From Eubacterium ventriosum (lineage in GTDB: Bacteria; Bacillota; Clostridia; Lachnospirales; Lachnospiraceae), in the NCBI RefSeq assembly GCF_025150745.1, contig NZ_CP102282.1, positions 62,001-126,000 of the forward strand: a stretch of DNA of 64,000 nucleotides, in the 5' to 3' direction. Position numbers and translations under genes: made by a program. How positions within the stretch are numbered: position 1 is the stretch's first letter; each line of letters opens with the position of its first letter. The notes below the pieces were generated by a model that was not told the origin of the DNA, searched no databases, and saw nothing but the letters and a program-made list of their open reading frames with translations. Shown here piece after piece: positions 1 to 8,959 of the stretch.

Positions 1-547
1 AGCCTATATCCTCTCTTAGCATAGTCTGTATTGAGTCTATTACTACTGCATCAGGTTTTGTTTCTAAAATAACTGACTCTATTATATCAAGGCTTGTCTC
101 TGACAAAAGACTTAAATTATCGGAAAACTGTCCCATTCTGTTTGCTCTAAGCTTAATCTGCTTAAGGGATTCTTCTCCTGAAATATATAAAATCTTCTTG
201 CCATTATTTGACATATTTCTACATACCTGAAGAAGTAATGTGGACTTTCCTATTCCCGGATCGCCGCCTACAAGTATTAGCCCGCCGGGAACTACTCCCC
301 CTCCTAATACTCTGTCCAGTTCTCCAAAACCTGTTGTGATTCTCTCCTCATCATCTGCCGTAACCTGATTTATTGTTACCGGTTTATTATTAATTAATCC
401 CCTTCTAATGTTATTGTTGGTCTTTGCCCCCATCGGTTCTTCTACAAAAGTTCCTACCTCTTTACATCCCGGACACTGTCCTAACCATTTACTTGACTCG
501 TAACCGCACTCTTTGCAAAAGAAAACCGTCTTTTTTGATTTTGCCAT
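1..547 (-). CDS. radA: DNA repair protein RadA/Sms, N-terminal part (cut by window edge)
   Basis: RadA is a RecA-like ATPase that promotes branch migration during homologous recombination. Only the first 182 residues are in the window. A four-cysteine zinc finger is at residues 11, 14, 25 and 28, and the Walker A loop GGDPGIGKST is at about 94-103, followed by an SGEE segment typical of the family. ATG at 547 is preceded by AGGAG with good spacing. The gene lies downstream of clpC on the same strand, a common Firmicutes neighbourhood (ctsR-mcsAB-clpC-radA), with a 137-aa protein between them here. The identification is secure; the C-terminal Lon-like domain is outside the window. Confidence 0.96.
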   Translation of the reverse strand, partial: MAKSKKTVFFCKECGYESSKWLGQCPGCKEVGTFVEEPMGAKTNNNIRRGLINNKPVTINQVTADDEERITTGFGELDRVLGGGVVPGGLILVGGDPGIGKSTLLLQVCRNMSNNGKKILYISGEESLKQIKLRANRMGQFSDNLSLLSETSLDIIESVILETKPDAVVIDSIQTMLREDIG

Positions 548-604
548 GGCTCTCCTATTTTGTTTTGTAGCTTTATTTTATATCTTAATTTAAAATCTTA
601 CTTA

Positions 605-1018
605 TTATGCTGTTACAACTTTTACAGTAGTAAGATTTCCGTTTTCTAAATCTACATCTAATGTAATCTTTCCGCCAACGTCTGTCTTAGATACTCCAAG
701 GTCTCTGTCTCCAACAAAAACTCTGTATTCCTTGTTAGATTCTAATTCTAATGTAATCTGTGTCTGACCTTTTCCGTCTACGAAAAAGCTTACTTCATCT
801 GCTGTTTCCTTAAAAACGCTTACTGCTGTTCCCGGAATTGATTCATAAACAAAAGTTCCGTTCTTTTCAAGTTTTGTAATTTCCTTAAATGTTTTTACTT
901 TATATAAATCTCCATTAACTTCAAAGTCTGCTAACTTTGTTTTCTGTGGTAATTCATAATTACCGAAGCTGATTGAACCATTATTTTCTTTTCTGATTAA
1001 TTCCTTAATTACTGCCAT
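605..1018 (-). CDS. small conserved protein between clpC and radA
   Basis: 137-aa soluble protein with no signal peptide or membrane segment and a predicted mostly beta-strand content. I recognise it only as a short protein often found beside clpC/radA in Lachnospiraceae, where databases sometimes call it endosialidase on weak grounds; no catalytic motif supports that name. It opens with MAVIKELIRKE, and the start at 1018 follows an AGGAGG ribosome site (minus strand AACAGGAGGACAAAATG). It lies between clpC and radA on the same strand. Function unknown. Confidence 0.8.
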   Translation of the reverse strand: MAVIKELIRKENNGSISFGNYELPQKTKLADFEVNGDLYKVKTFKEITKLEKNGTFVYESIPGTAVSVFKETADEVSFFVDGKGQTQITLELESNKEYRVFVGDRDLGVSKTDVGGKITLDVDLENGNLTTVKVVTA

Positions 1019-1095
1019 TTTGTCCTCCTGTTATTAAATCATCTAATGTGACTTTATCTATTTTTTTTGGTAGTTCTAGTATAATACATTTTAAA

Positions 1096-3561
1096 CTATT
1101 CTGCCACAGAAAAAGTTACGGATTTGTTCTTATATGACACTGTAACTTTATCTCCCTGCTTAACTTTTTCTGCAAGTATTTCCTCTGCCAGATTGTCTTC
1201 TATTTTGTTCTGAATCATCCTTCTTAAAGGTCTTGCACCATACTTCTTATCGTAGCTTTCCTTTGCAAGGGCACTCTTCAGTGTTTCAGTATATTTAAGC
1301 TCAATATTCATCTGTTCCTTAACCTGTTTTGCAAGATTTCTAAGCATAATGTTAACTATGCTCTTTACTTCTTTTTCAGTTAAAGCATGGAATACTATAA
1401 TTTCATCAATTCGATTAATAAACTCAGGTTTAAACATTAACTTAACTTCTTCCATAACACTTGCTTTCATCTTTTCATAATCCTGCTTCTCTGTTATGTC
1501 TCTGCTAAAACCTAAATGTTTAGGGTCTATTATTCTGTTTGCTCCTGCATTTGATGTCATAATAATAATTGTATTTTTAAAGCTAACTTTTCTACCCTTT
1601 GAATCTGTAATCTGGCCGTCATCAAGAACCTGTAACAATATGTTAAACACATCAGGATGAGCTTTTTCGATTTCATCAAAAAGAACTACTGAATATGGAT
1701 TTCTTCTAACCTTATCACTAAGCTGTCCGCCTTCTTCATATCCAACATATCCCGGAGGTGAACCAATAAGTTTTGATACACTGTGTTTTTCCATATATTC
1801 TGACATATCAACACGAATCATTGCATCTTCTGAACCGAAAACTGCTTCTGCCAATGTTTTTGAAAGTTCTGTTTTTCCTACACCTGTAGGTCCCAAAAAC
1901 AGAAATGAACCAATTGGTCTATTGGCACTTTTTAGTCCCACTCTTCCTCTTCGTACAGCCTTTGCCACGGCAGTTACAGCTTCTGTCTGGCCTACAACAC
2001 GCTTATGCAATATTGATTCTAACTTTAATAATCTCTGCTGTTCGTTCTTTCCCATTTTTGTTACCGGGATTCCTGTCCACATTGATACTATTTCTTCTAT
2101 TGTATTTTCATCAATAACAGGTCTGTATTCTTTCTCTGTTCCCTGCCACTTTGCAATAGCCTTATCAAGAGCTGTCTGTGCTTTGTCTAAATCCTTTTTG
2201 CGCACTGCTGCTCCCTTGAAATCTCCGTGTCTTACGCACATTTCAAGTTCAAGATTTAATTCAGCTACATCAAGTTCTTTATTTGTTACTGACTTTGGCT
2301 TTGGTTTTTCCTTAATTCTTACTTTTGAACATGCCTCATCTATTAAGTCAATTGCCTTGTCCGGAAGATTTCTGTCATTAATATATCTTGTTGAAAGTTT
2401 TACTGCAGCTTCCACTGCTTCATCTGAAATATTAACCTTGTGAAATTCTTCATAAGCACTTTTTAATCCATGCAAAATCTCAATAGTCTGGGCTTCTGTA
2501 GGCTCCTCAACAGTAACCGGCTGAAATCTTCTCTCAAGGGCTGCATCTTTTTCAAAATACTTTCTGTATTCTGCAATTGTTGTTGCCCCTATAACCTGGA
2601 GACGTCCTTTTGTTAATGATGGTTTCAAAATATTTGAGGCATCCATTGAACCTTCTGCGCCACCGGCACCGATAATTGTATGAATTTCATCAATAAAAAG
2701 AATAATGTTTCCTGAATTTTCAACTTCATCCATTATTCTTTTTAATCTTTCCTCAAACTCGCCCCTATATTTTGAGCCTGCAACAGTACCTGAAAGATCA
2801 AGACTTATTAATCTTTTTCCTTCCATTGTTTCAGGAACAAGTCCTTGTACAATCTTCTGGGCTATTGCCTCAACTATTGCTGTCTTACCAACACCCGGCT
2901 CTCCTATAAGACAAGGATTATTCTTTGTTCTTCTGCTTAAAATCTGAATAATTCTTCTTATTTCAACATCTCTTCCAACTACAGGGTCAAGCTGACCTGC
3001 CTTTGCTGCCTTAGTCAAATCTCTTCCGAACTGGTCTAATGTTGGTGTTGCAGAAACGTTGTCATCTCTTTGACGCTTTTCTGTCTGGATGTACTGTCTT
3101 ATCTCTCTTGGATCTCTATTTGTAAGTTTTAAAATATCTGCACAAATCTTTTTAATATTTACCCGAAAACTTGTAAGAATACAATGTGCCTCACAATCAG
3201 GATCTGCAACTATGGCAAGAAGAATATGCTCTGTTCCAATCTGAGGCAATCCCTGTTTTGACGCCTCTACATAAGCTCTTTCCAATATTGCCTTGGCCCT
3301 TGCTGTTGTTTCCAGATTTCTGCTTCTGGACCTTGTACGCACTCTGCCTTCTATTCCCATGTCCTCACTAATGGCTTTCATTATATCTGCATAAACAAGA
3401 TTATAGTTATACAAAATATTTGCTGCCACACCTTCTGATACTTTGGAAATGCCTGCCAATAAATGTTCCGTGCCGATATAATTCATACCAAAACTTATAG
3501 CCACTTCTTTAGCATATTCCATAGCTTCAATAGCCTGTCTGGTAAAATTACCTCTTTCCAT
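1096..3561 (-). CDS. clpC: ATP-dependent Clp protease ATP-binding subunit ClpC
   Basis: Hsp100 unfoldase that feeds substrates to ClpP in the cytoplasm. The order is an N-terminal Clp repeat domain, a first AAA+ module (Walker A GEPGVGKTA, Walker B LFIDEIH), a short UVR-like middle segment, a second AAA+ module (Walker A GPTGVGKTE, Walker B LFDEIEKAH) and a D2-small domain. The reading frame is open ten codons further upstream, but ATG at 3561 (MERGNFTRQA) has GGAGG seven bases before it and matches the usual ClpC start, giving 821 aa. No ctsR, mcsA or mcsB gene is adjacent; the upstream neighbour is an unrelated membrane protein, separated by a very stable hairpin. Confidence 0.96.
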   Translation of the reverse strand: MERGNFTRQAIEAMEYAKEVAISFGMNYIGTEHLLAGISKVSEGVAANILYNYNLVYADIMKAISEDMGIEGRVRTRSRSRNLETTARAKAILERAYVEASKQGLPQIGTEHILLAIVADPDCEAHCILTSFRVNIKKICADILKLTNRDPREIRQYIQTEKRQRDDNVSATPTLDQFGRDLTKAAKAGQLDPVVGRDVEIRRIIQILSRRTKNNPCLIGEPGVGKTAIVEAIAQKIVQGLVPETMEGKRLISLDLSGTVAGSKYRGEFEERLKRIMDEVENSGNIILFIDEIHTIIGAGGAEGSMDASNILKPSLTKGRLQVIGATTIAEYRKYFEKDAALERRFQPVTVEEPTEAQTIEILHGLKSAYEEFHKVNISDEAVEAAVKLSTRYINDRNLPDKAIDLIDEACSKVRIKEKPKPKSVTNKELDVAELNLELEMCVRHGDFKGAAVRKKDLDKAQTALDKAIAKWQGTEKEYRPVIDENTIEEIVSMWTGIPVTKMGKNEQQRLLKLESILHKRVVGQTEAVTAVAKAVRRGRVGLKSANRPIGSFLFLGPTGVGKTELSKTLAEAVFGSEDAMIRVDMSEYMEKHSVSKLIGSPPGYVGYEEGGQLSDKVRRNPYSVVLFDEIEKAHPDVFNILLQVLDDGQITDSKGRKVSFKNTIIIMTSNAGANRIIDPKHLGFSRDITEKQDYEKMKASVMEEVKLMFKPEFINRIDEIIVFHALTEKEVKSIVNIMLRNLAKQVKEQMNIELKYTETLKSALAKESYDKKYGARPLRRMIQNKIEDNLAEEILAEKVKQGDKVTVSYKNKSVTFSVAE

Positions 3562-3589
3562 TACCTTTCCTCCATATTTTTCTGCTAAC

Positions 3590-3615
3590 ATACCCCAGAC
3601 CGAAGTCTGGGGTAT
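3590..3615 (-). terminator. perfect 11-bp hairpin with UUCG tetraloop between membrane protein gene and clpC
   Basis: On the minus strand ATACCCCAGAC, loop TTCG, GTCTGGGGTAT forms an 11-bp perfect stem closed by C(UUCG)G, an exceptionally stable tetraloop. It sits just after the stop of the gene ending at 3622 and about 30 bases before the clpC ribosome site. There is no T-run after it, so it may act as a transcript-end or processing/stability hairpin rather than a classical terminator. Confidence 0.6.
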
Positions 3616-3621
3616 TCCTAA

Positions 3622-5181
3622 TTAATCTAAATCAATAAATTCAAAATCTTCATCATCCTCATCGTCATCCGGAAGCATGTCTTTTAATGTTTCTTTCATA
3701 TCTTCTTCCGCTTCTAACTGAGCTTTTTCAGATTCTTTCTCTATTTCATCTTCAGTTGTTTCTGCCGCATCTTCTATGTCATCTAAATCTAATACAACAT
3801 CCTGATTCAAATCAGTAGCTTCTTCAACCTGTGGAATTTCCACATCATCTGCTTCAGGGAAATCTTCAACAACCTCATCTAAAGCTTCTGGTTCTTCAAC
3901 AGTTTCAGGAATTGAAACATCTTCAGGTTCTTCTATTTCTTCAACCTGTTCTTCCATAGGTTCAATTTCATCTGATTCTTCCACGTCATTTGATTCTGTT
4001 AAATCTTCTGCATCTTTCTTGTCTTTTCCATTGCCATTGTTTTTGTCATCATATTTTTTCTGCTTGGCAAGTCTTTTTTCTTTTCTGTTAAGCTTAATAT
4101 TTATAATAACAAAAATAAGAATAATTATAACAATTACAAGTCCGCATGCAATCTTAAGAAGCATATTGTATTTTGATACTAATGTATTATATTTGTTCTT
4201 TACATTGTTGTATGCCTTATTTGCTGCTTCAATCTGAGTATTTACATCATCTTCTGCAATATATCTCTGGAAACATTTTTCATTGTCATCGTAGCAATAA
4301 AGGTTTGTATCGCCATTCCAGTTCATTGCATATAGAAGATATAACCCCTCTTCTTCATTTAAAACCCAGGCATTAACTTCCTGATCAATTACAGTAATCT
4401 GTTTCTTTGTGTACTTCTTTAAGCAAGATGCCTTTTCAGAAGGATTAACTACCGTATACATTCTGCTGGCAATCTTAATATTTCTTAATGAAGAAAACTT
4501 CTTTGTTTCATAATCATAGATGTAAAATCCTTTAGTGCTTCCCTTCTTTAAATAGAAAGCTGTAATGTCTTTCTTGTCACCTTTGATTACTTCATACTGC
4601 TTACCGTCATACTCAGCTTTTGTTCTTGAAAAACCTTCAGGAATAAGATCATCCTTAAAATCTTCTACTATCTTGTATTCACCTTTGCCAACTGTAATGT
4701 CTGACTTAGAAGCCTTCTTTGATTTCTTACTGCTTGTTGAACTGCTGTCTTTAGCAGTTGTTTCATCTGTTGAACTTCTGGCTTTGTATGTTGCCTGTTC
4801 AGCCTCTGTAAGCTTTGTAGTATTAATTTCATATTTGTTTTTTGCGCCTGTACTTGATGTAACAACTACTGCTGTGTAGTTTTTACCAAAATCCATTTTA
4901 GTATTAATTCCATCTTTCTCTATAGCCCATGTTGAACCTGAAGTTGCAGGACTTGCAACAATCTCAATAGATTCTGTATCTGACATAACTGTTATGTCAT
5001 ATGTATAAGTTGTTGAGCTAAAATTAAGTTCTGCCTTTGTCTTCTTTCCTGCTGCATTTACAGCATAAACTTTCATAGACTGTAAATCTGTTGTCTGGTC
5101 AGCCAAAACACTTACCTGAACGCCTGTTGTAAGCATTGCCAAAGTTAAAATCAGCATAACCATCTTTCTTAAATTTTTCAT
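3622..5181 (-). CDS. membrane-anchored extracellular protein with acidic cytoplasmic tail
   Basis: 519 aa. The N-terminus is a signal peptide (charged start, hydrophobic core, then VSVLADQ). Residues about 30-125 look like a cadherin-like beta-sandwich: a repeated pattern of SxTxTYDITV-type strands of the kind seen in Clostridial surface proteins. A low-complexity Ser/Lys linker follows, then a domain to about 330, a short coiled-coil-like segment and one membrane helix around 340-365 (GLVIVIIILIFVIINI). The last 130 residues are very rich in Glu and Asp. Predicted topology is outside domain, single span, acidic inside tail. Function unknown. The AAGGAAGG ribosome site supports the ATG at 5181. 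Confidence 0.75.
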   Translation of the reverse strand: MKNLRKMVMLILTLAMLTTGVQVSVLADQTTDLQSMKVYAVNAAGKKTKAELNFSSTTYTYDITVMSDTESIEIVASPATSGSTWAIEKDGINTKMDFGKNYTAVVVTSSTGAKNKYEINTTKLTEAEQATYKARSSTDETTAKDSSSTSSKKSKKASKSDITVGKGEYKIVEDFKDDLIPEGFSRTKAEYDGKQYEVIKGDKKDITAFYLKKGSTKGFYIYDYETKKFSSLRNIKIASRMYTVVNPSEKASCLKKYTKKQITVIDQEVNAWVLNEEEGLYLLYAMNWNGDTNLYCYDDNEKCFQRYIAEDDVNTQIEAANKAYNNVKNKYNTLVSKYNMLLKIACGLVIVIIILIFVIINIKLNRKEKRLAKQKKYDDKNNGNGKDKKDAEDLTESNDVEESDEIEPMEEQVEEIEEPEDVSIPETVEEPEALDEVVEDFPEADDVEIPQVEEATDLNQDVVLDLDDIEDAAETTEDEIEKESEKAQLEAEEDMKETLKDMLPDDDEDDEDFEFIDLD

Positions 5182-5219
5182 TTAAATACCTTCCTTATTT
5201 TGATATTTTAAGTATATAA

Positions 5220-6491
5220 CTATGCCTCATCAATAGCCTTGCCAATATCATTTCTCATATATTTATTTTCGAACTGAATTAATTTTGTAGCTTCATAGGC
5301 ATTTGCTCTGGCTTCCTTTAAATCTTTTCCTTTTGCAGTTACCCCAAGTACACGTCCACCGTTAGTAACAATCTTGTCACCTTCAGCCTTTGTGCCTGCG
5401 TGGAAAACATAATATCCTTCTTTGTTTTCAAAGTTTTCAAGGCCTTTGATTTCAAAGCCTTTTTCATATGAAACAGGATATCCGTCACTTGCCAATACAA
5501 CACATACTGCTGCATTGTCTTCAAACTGTAAATCTATCTGATCTAAGGTTCCGTCAACACATGCTTCAAAAACATCAATAATATCATTCTTCATTCTTGG
5601 AAGAACTACCTGAGCTTCAGGATCACCGAATCTTGCATTGTATTCAAGAACCTTTGGTCCGTCTTCTGTTAACATTAAGCCAAAGAAAATAACTCCCTTA
5701 AACTCTCTTCCTTCTGCTGCCATGGCATCAACTGTTGCCTGGTAAACATACTTCTTGCAAAATTCATCAACTTCTTCTGTATAAAAAGGACTAGGTGAAA
5801 ATGTTCCCATTCCTCCTGTATTAAGACCCTGATCACCATCTTTTGCTCTTTTGTGATCCTGTGCTGATGTCATAATCTTTATAGTTTTTCCATCAACAAA
5901 TGAAAGTACTGAAACTTCACGACCTGTCATAAATTCTTCTATTACAATAGTATTTCCTGCATTACCAAACTTCTTATCAAGCATTAATTCCTTAACGCCA
6001 TCCATTGCTTCTTCCTTAGTATTGCAAATCAAAACACCTTTTCCAAGAGCAAGTCCGTCTGCTTTTAATACAATAGGATATTTAGATGTTTCAAGATACT
6101 TCATTGCTTCTTCAGGTGAATCAAAGTTCTCGTATCCTGCTGTAGGAATATTATATTTCTTCATTAAGTCTTTTGAGAAAGCTTTTGAACCTTCAAGAAT
6201 GGCTGCATTCTTTCTTGGTCCGAATACCCTAAGTCCTGATTCTTCAAACTTATCAACAATACCGCCTACCAATGGATCATCCATACCTATAACTGTTAAG
6301 TCGATTTCTTTTTCCTTTGCAAAATCAACTAATTTATCAAATTCCATTGCTCCAATGTTTACACATTCAGCAACCTGACCGATTCCTGCATTTCCCGGTG
6401 CACAATAGATTTTATCAACCTTAGGGCTTTTTGCCACTGCTGTTGCAATTGCATGTTCTCTTCCGCCACTTCCAACAATAAGTACTTTCAT
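5220..6491 (-). CDS. purD: phosphoribosylamine--glycine ligase (GAR synthetase)
   Basis: Second step of de novo purine synthesis: joins glycine to phosphoribosylamine with ATP, giving GAR. 423 aa, the normal length. It opens with MKVLIVGSGGREHAIA, the PurD N-terminal motif, followed by an ATP-grasp domain (VLKADGLALGKGV; NTGGMGTFSP; EYNARFGDPEAQ). AAGGAG precedes ATG 6491. It is the last purine gene of the purE-purM-purN-purD run on the minus strand. Confidence 0.97.
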   Translation of the reverse strand: MKVLIVGSGGREHAIATAVAKSPKVDKIYCAPGNAGIGQVAECVNIGAMEFDKLVDFAKEKEIDLTVIGMDDPLVGGIVDKFEESGLRVFGPRKNAAILEGSKAFSKDLMKKYNIPTAGYENFDSPEEAMKYLETSKYPIVLKADGLALGKGVLICNTKEEAMDGVKELMLDKKFGNAGNTIVIEEFMTGREVSVLSFVDGKTIKIMTSAQDHKRAKDGDQGLNTGGMGTFSPSPFYTEEVDEFCKKYVYQATVDAMAAEGREFKGVIFFGLMLTEDGPKVLEYNARFGDPEAQVVLPRMKNDIIDVFEACVDGTLDQIDLQFEDNAAVCVVLASDGYPVSYEKGFEIKGLENFENKEGYYVFHAGTKAEGDKIVTNGGRVLGVTAKGKDLKEARANAYEATKLIQFENKYMRNDIGKAIDEA

Positions 6492-6539
6492 TTTATATCT
6501 CCTTGTCTTACTATCCTTAATAGATTCTATTCAATAAAA

Positions 6540-7145
6540 TTATTCTCCAATTGCTATTTTGCCATTGGCAATATCGTTAATTGCCTGTGGTAAAATCTTC
6601 CACTCTGCCTGCTCCATAACTCTCTTCTGAAGAATTTCAGGTGTATCACCTTCTAATACCTCAACAGCCTTCTGGTATATAATAGGACCTGTATCTGTTC
6701 CTTCATCTACGAAATGAACTGTAGCTCCTGTAATTTTAACTCCACGCTCCAATGCTTTTTCGTGAACGTGTAATCCATAAAATCCGTTTCCGCAGAAAGA
6801 TGGGATTAATGATGGATGTATATTTATAATTCTGTTTCTATATTTATTAATTAATTCTTCCGGTAAAACCACAAGAAAACCTGCAAGTACAATCAGGTCA
6901 AGATTGTATGAATCTATTGTTCCGATTAATGCCTTATTAAATTCATCTCTTGTAGCATAATCCTTAATACATACGCTTTCTGCCTTAATTCCGTTTTCTT
7001 TTGCTCTGGTTAAAGCATATGCGTCTTTCTTATTGCTAATTACAACTTCTAACTTAGCATTTGTAATTACTCCACTATGTACACCGTCTATAATAGCCTG
7101 TAAATTAGTTCCACCACCTGAAACCATTACTCCTACCTTTAACAT
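6540..7145 (-). CDS. purN: phosphoribosylglycinamide formyltransferase (GART)
   Basis: Third step of purine synthesis: transfers a formyl group from 10-formyl-THF to GAR. 201 aa. Starts MLKVGVMVSGGGTNLQAI; the catalytic formyltransferase segment NIHPSLIPSF and the later GATVHFVDEGTDTGPII are present. The catalytic His of the NIHPSL motif and the Asp of DEGTDTG are intact. AGGAGG precedes the ATG. It lies 48 bases upstream of purD and about 110 bases after purM, with a hairpin in the purM-purN gap. Confidence 0.97.
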   Translation of the reverse strand: MLKVGVMVSGGGTNLQAIIDGVHSGVITNAKLEVVISNKKDAYALTRAKENGIKAESVCIKDYATRDEFNKALIGTIDSYNLDLIVLAGFLVVLPEELINKYRNRIINIHPSLIPSFCGNGFYGLHVHEKALERGVKITGATVHFVDEGTDTGPIIYQKAVEVLEGDTPEILQKRVMEQAEWKILPQAINDIANGKIAIGE

Positions 7146-7215
7146 AATTCCTCCTATTAAGTACCAAAAAAGTTATTGATACTAAGCAGTATTTATTTTC
7201 TTTAGAAAAGCATAT

Positions 7216-7237
7216 AGGCTAGTTGAAAAACTAGCCT
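7216..7237 (-). terminator. purM-purN intergenic hairpin
   Basis: Perfect 9-bp inverted repeat AGGCTAGTT / AACTAGCCT with a 4-base loop, between the purM stop and the purN start. On the minus strand it is not followed by a strong T-run, so it may reduce read-through or stabilise the upstream transcript rather than end it. Confidence 0.5.
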
Positions 7238-7254
7238 TTTCATTTAAATATTTA

Positions 7255-8280
7255 CTATACTAATTCTGCACACTTTTCTCCGGCTTCTACCTGTCCTAAT
7301 TCGTAGCATGTTTCTCCTGCTGCCTTTAAAGCTTCCATTGTCTTGTCTACGTCTGCAGGATCAATTGCCAATACCATACCGATACCCATGTTGTAAGTAT
7401 TGTACATCATTTCTTCTTCAATATCTCCTGTCTTTGCAAGAAGTTTGAAGATTGCAGGTACTTCGTAGCTGTCTTTCTTAACTACTGCCTTTACTCCGTC
7501 AGGAAGCATTCTTGGAATGTTTTCGTAGAAACCACCACCTGTAATGTGGCTGCATCCCTTGATTGTTACTCCTGCTTCTTTTACTTTCTTTAACGCCTTA
7601 ACATAAATTCTTGTAGGTGCAAGTAACGCTTCACCTAAAGTCTTTCCTAACTCATCATAATATGTATTAAGAGATTCTTCTGTCATTTCGAATACTTTTC
7701 TTACTAAAGAAAATCCGTTGCTATGAACACCTGAAGATGCAATACCGATTAACTTATCGCCAGGCTTAATGTTTTCACCTGTAATAAGGTCTTTCTTGTC
7801 TACAACGCCTACTGCAAATCCGGCAAGATCATATTCGTCAACAGGCATAAGTCCCGGATGTTCTGCTGTTTCACCACCAACTAATGCAGCTCCTGACTGC
7901 TTACATCCTTCAGCTACACCACTAACGATTGTTGCAATCTTTTCAGGATAGTTCTTTCCACATGCAATATAGTCAAGGAAGAAAAGAGGTTCTCCACCTG
8001 AACATGCAATGTCATTTACACACATGGCAACACAGTCAATACCGATTGTGTCATGCTTATCCATAATATATGCTAACTGTACTTTTGTACCACATCCGTC
8101 TGTTCCTGATAATAATACAGGTTCTTCCATCTTCTTAATTGAATCTAAGCTAAAAGCACCTGCGAAACCGCCAAGACCACCTAAAACTTCCGGTCTCATT
8201 GTTTCCTTAACATGCTTCTTCATAAGCTCTACTGATCTGTAACCTGCTTCAATATCAACGCCTGCCTTCTTGTAATCCAT
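7255..8280 (-). CDS. purM: phosphoribosylformylglycinamidine cyclo-ligase (AIR synthetase)
   Basis: Closes the imidazole ring of FGAM to AIR using ATP. 341 aa, the normal length. It begins [21 protein letters not shown], the PurM signature, with [11 protein letters not shown], a GGETAEHPG segment and [13 protein letters not shown]. Start ATG 8280 is preceded by AAGGAG. Second gene of the pur run after purE. Confidence 0.97.
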   Translation of the reverse strand: MDYKKAGVDIEAGYRSVELMKKHVKETMRPEVLGGLGGFAGAFSLDSIKKMEEPVLLSGTDGCGTKVQLAYIMDKHDTIGIDCVAMCVNDIACSGGEPLFFLDYIACGKNYPEKIATIVSGVAEGCKQSGAALVGGETAEHPGLMPVDEYDLAGFAVGVVDKKDLITGENIKPGDKLIGIASSGVHSNGFSLVRKVFEMTEESLNTYYDELGKTLGEALLAPTRIYVKALKKVKEAGVTIKGCSHITGGGFYENIPRMLPDGVKAVVKKDSYEVPAIFKLLAKTGDIEEEMMYNTYNMGIGMVLAIDPADVDKTMEALKAAGETCYELGQVEAGEKCAELV

Positions 8281-8369
8281 AGTATAATCTCCTTAATTCT
8301 ATATGTACTTTTCTATTGCTTTTATATTATTTTATATGATGCTTAAACATCTTTTACACTTTTTAATTC

Positions 8370-8870
8370 TTAGTAGTTCTTGTAACCTACTTCTTTAAGT
8401 CTTGCATCTTTTTCAACTACTGAATCTTTCATTTCCTTGCTAAAATCTTTAAGTTTTGCAAGTAATTCAGCATCTGATGTAGCAAGAATCTTTGCTGCAA
8501 GGATACCTGCATTCTGACCGCCATTAATAGCTACAGTTGCAACCGGGATTCCTGAAGGCATCTGAACGATTGAGTAAAGTGAATCTACTCCACCTAAATC
8601 TGAAGTCTTCATTGGTATTCCAATAACAGGCATTGGGAATAATGCTGCGCACATACCCGGAAGGTGTGCTGCCTTTCCTGCTCCTGCAATAATAACTTTA
8701 ACTCCTCTTTCTTCAGCTCCTTTAGCCCATTCAAAGAAAATATCAGGCTCTCTGTGTGCTGAAATTATGGTCATCTCATAATCGATTCCCATCTGATCAA
8801 GAAAATCTGCTGCTTTGCTCATTACAGGCATATCTGAATCGCTGCCCATTACAATTGCTACTTTTGCCAT
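8370..8870 (-). CDS. purE: 5-(carboxyamino)imidazole ribonucleotide mutase / AIR carboxylase
   Basis: Handles the carboxylation step from AIR to CAIR. 166 aa from the ATG at 8870 (MAKVAIVMGSDSD), which has AAGGAG six bases before it; the longer frame to 8897 has no ribosome site. Motifs SAHREPD, GAGKAAHLPGM and NGGQNAG fit PurE. No purK is next to it. The SAHR motif fits the class I form that needs PurK, but class II cannot be excluded by eye. A promoter lies at 8929-8957, so this is probably the first gene of the operon. Confidence 0.95.
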   Translation of the reverse strand: MAKVAIVMGSDSDMPVMSKAADFLDQMGIDYEMTIISAHREPDIFFEWAKGAEERGVKVIIAGAGKAAHLPGMCAALFPMPVIGIPMKTSDLGGVDSLYSIVQMPSGIPVATVAINGGQNAGILAAKILATSDAELLAKLKDFSKEMKDSVVEKDARLKEVGYKNY

Positions 8871-8928
8871 TTTGTTCTCCTTTTCACATAAATTCATCTT
8901 AAAGCGTTATAAATTTAACATATTCTAC

Positions 8929-8957
8929 ATTGTACCCATAAAAATAACTGTAGTCAA
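8929..8957 (-). promoter_or_regulatory. promoter of purE operon
   Basis: Minus-strand TTGACT (8952-8957), 17-base spacer, TACAAT (8929-8934). It sits immediately after the stop of the aminopeptidase gene and about 60 bases before the purE start. No guanine riboswitch core or clear PurR box was seen. Confidence 0.65.
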
Positions 8958-8959
8958 CA

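Noticed and set aside
1922-2443. 173-aa plus-strand frame inside clpC
   Set aside because: Antisense shadow of clpC with no start signal.
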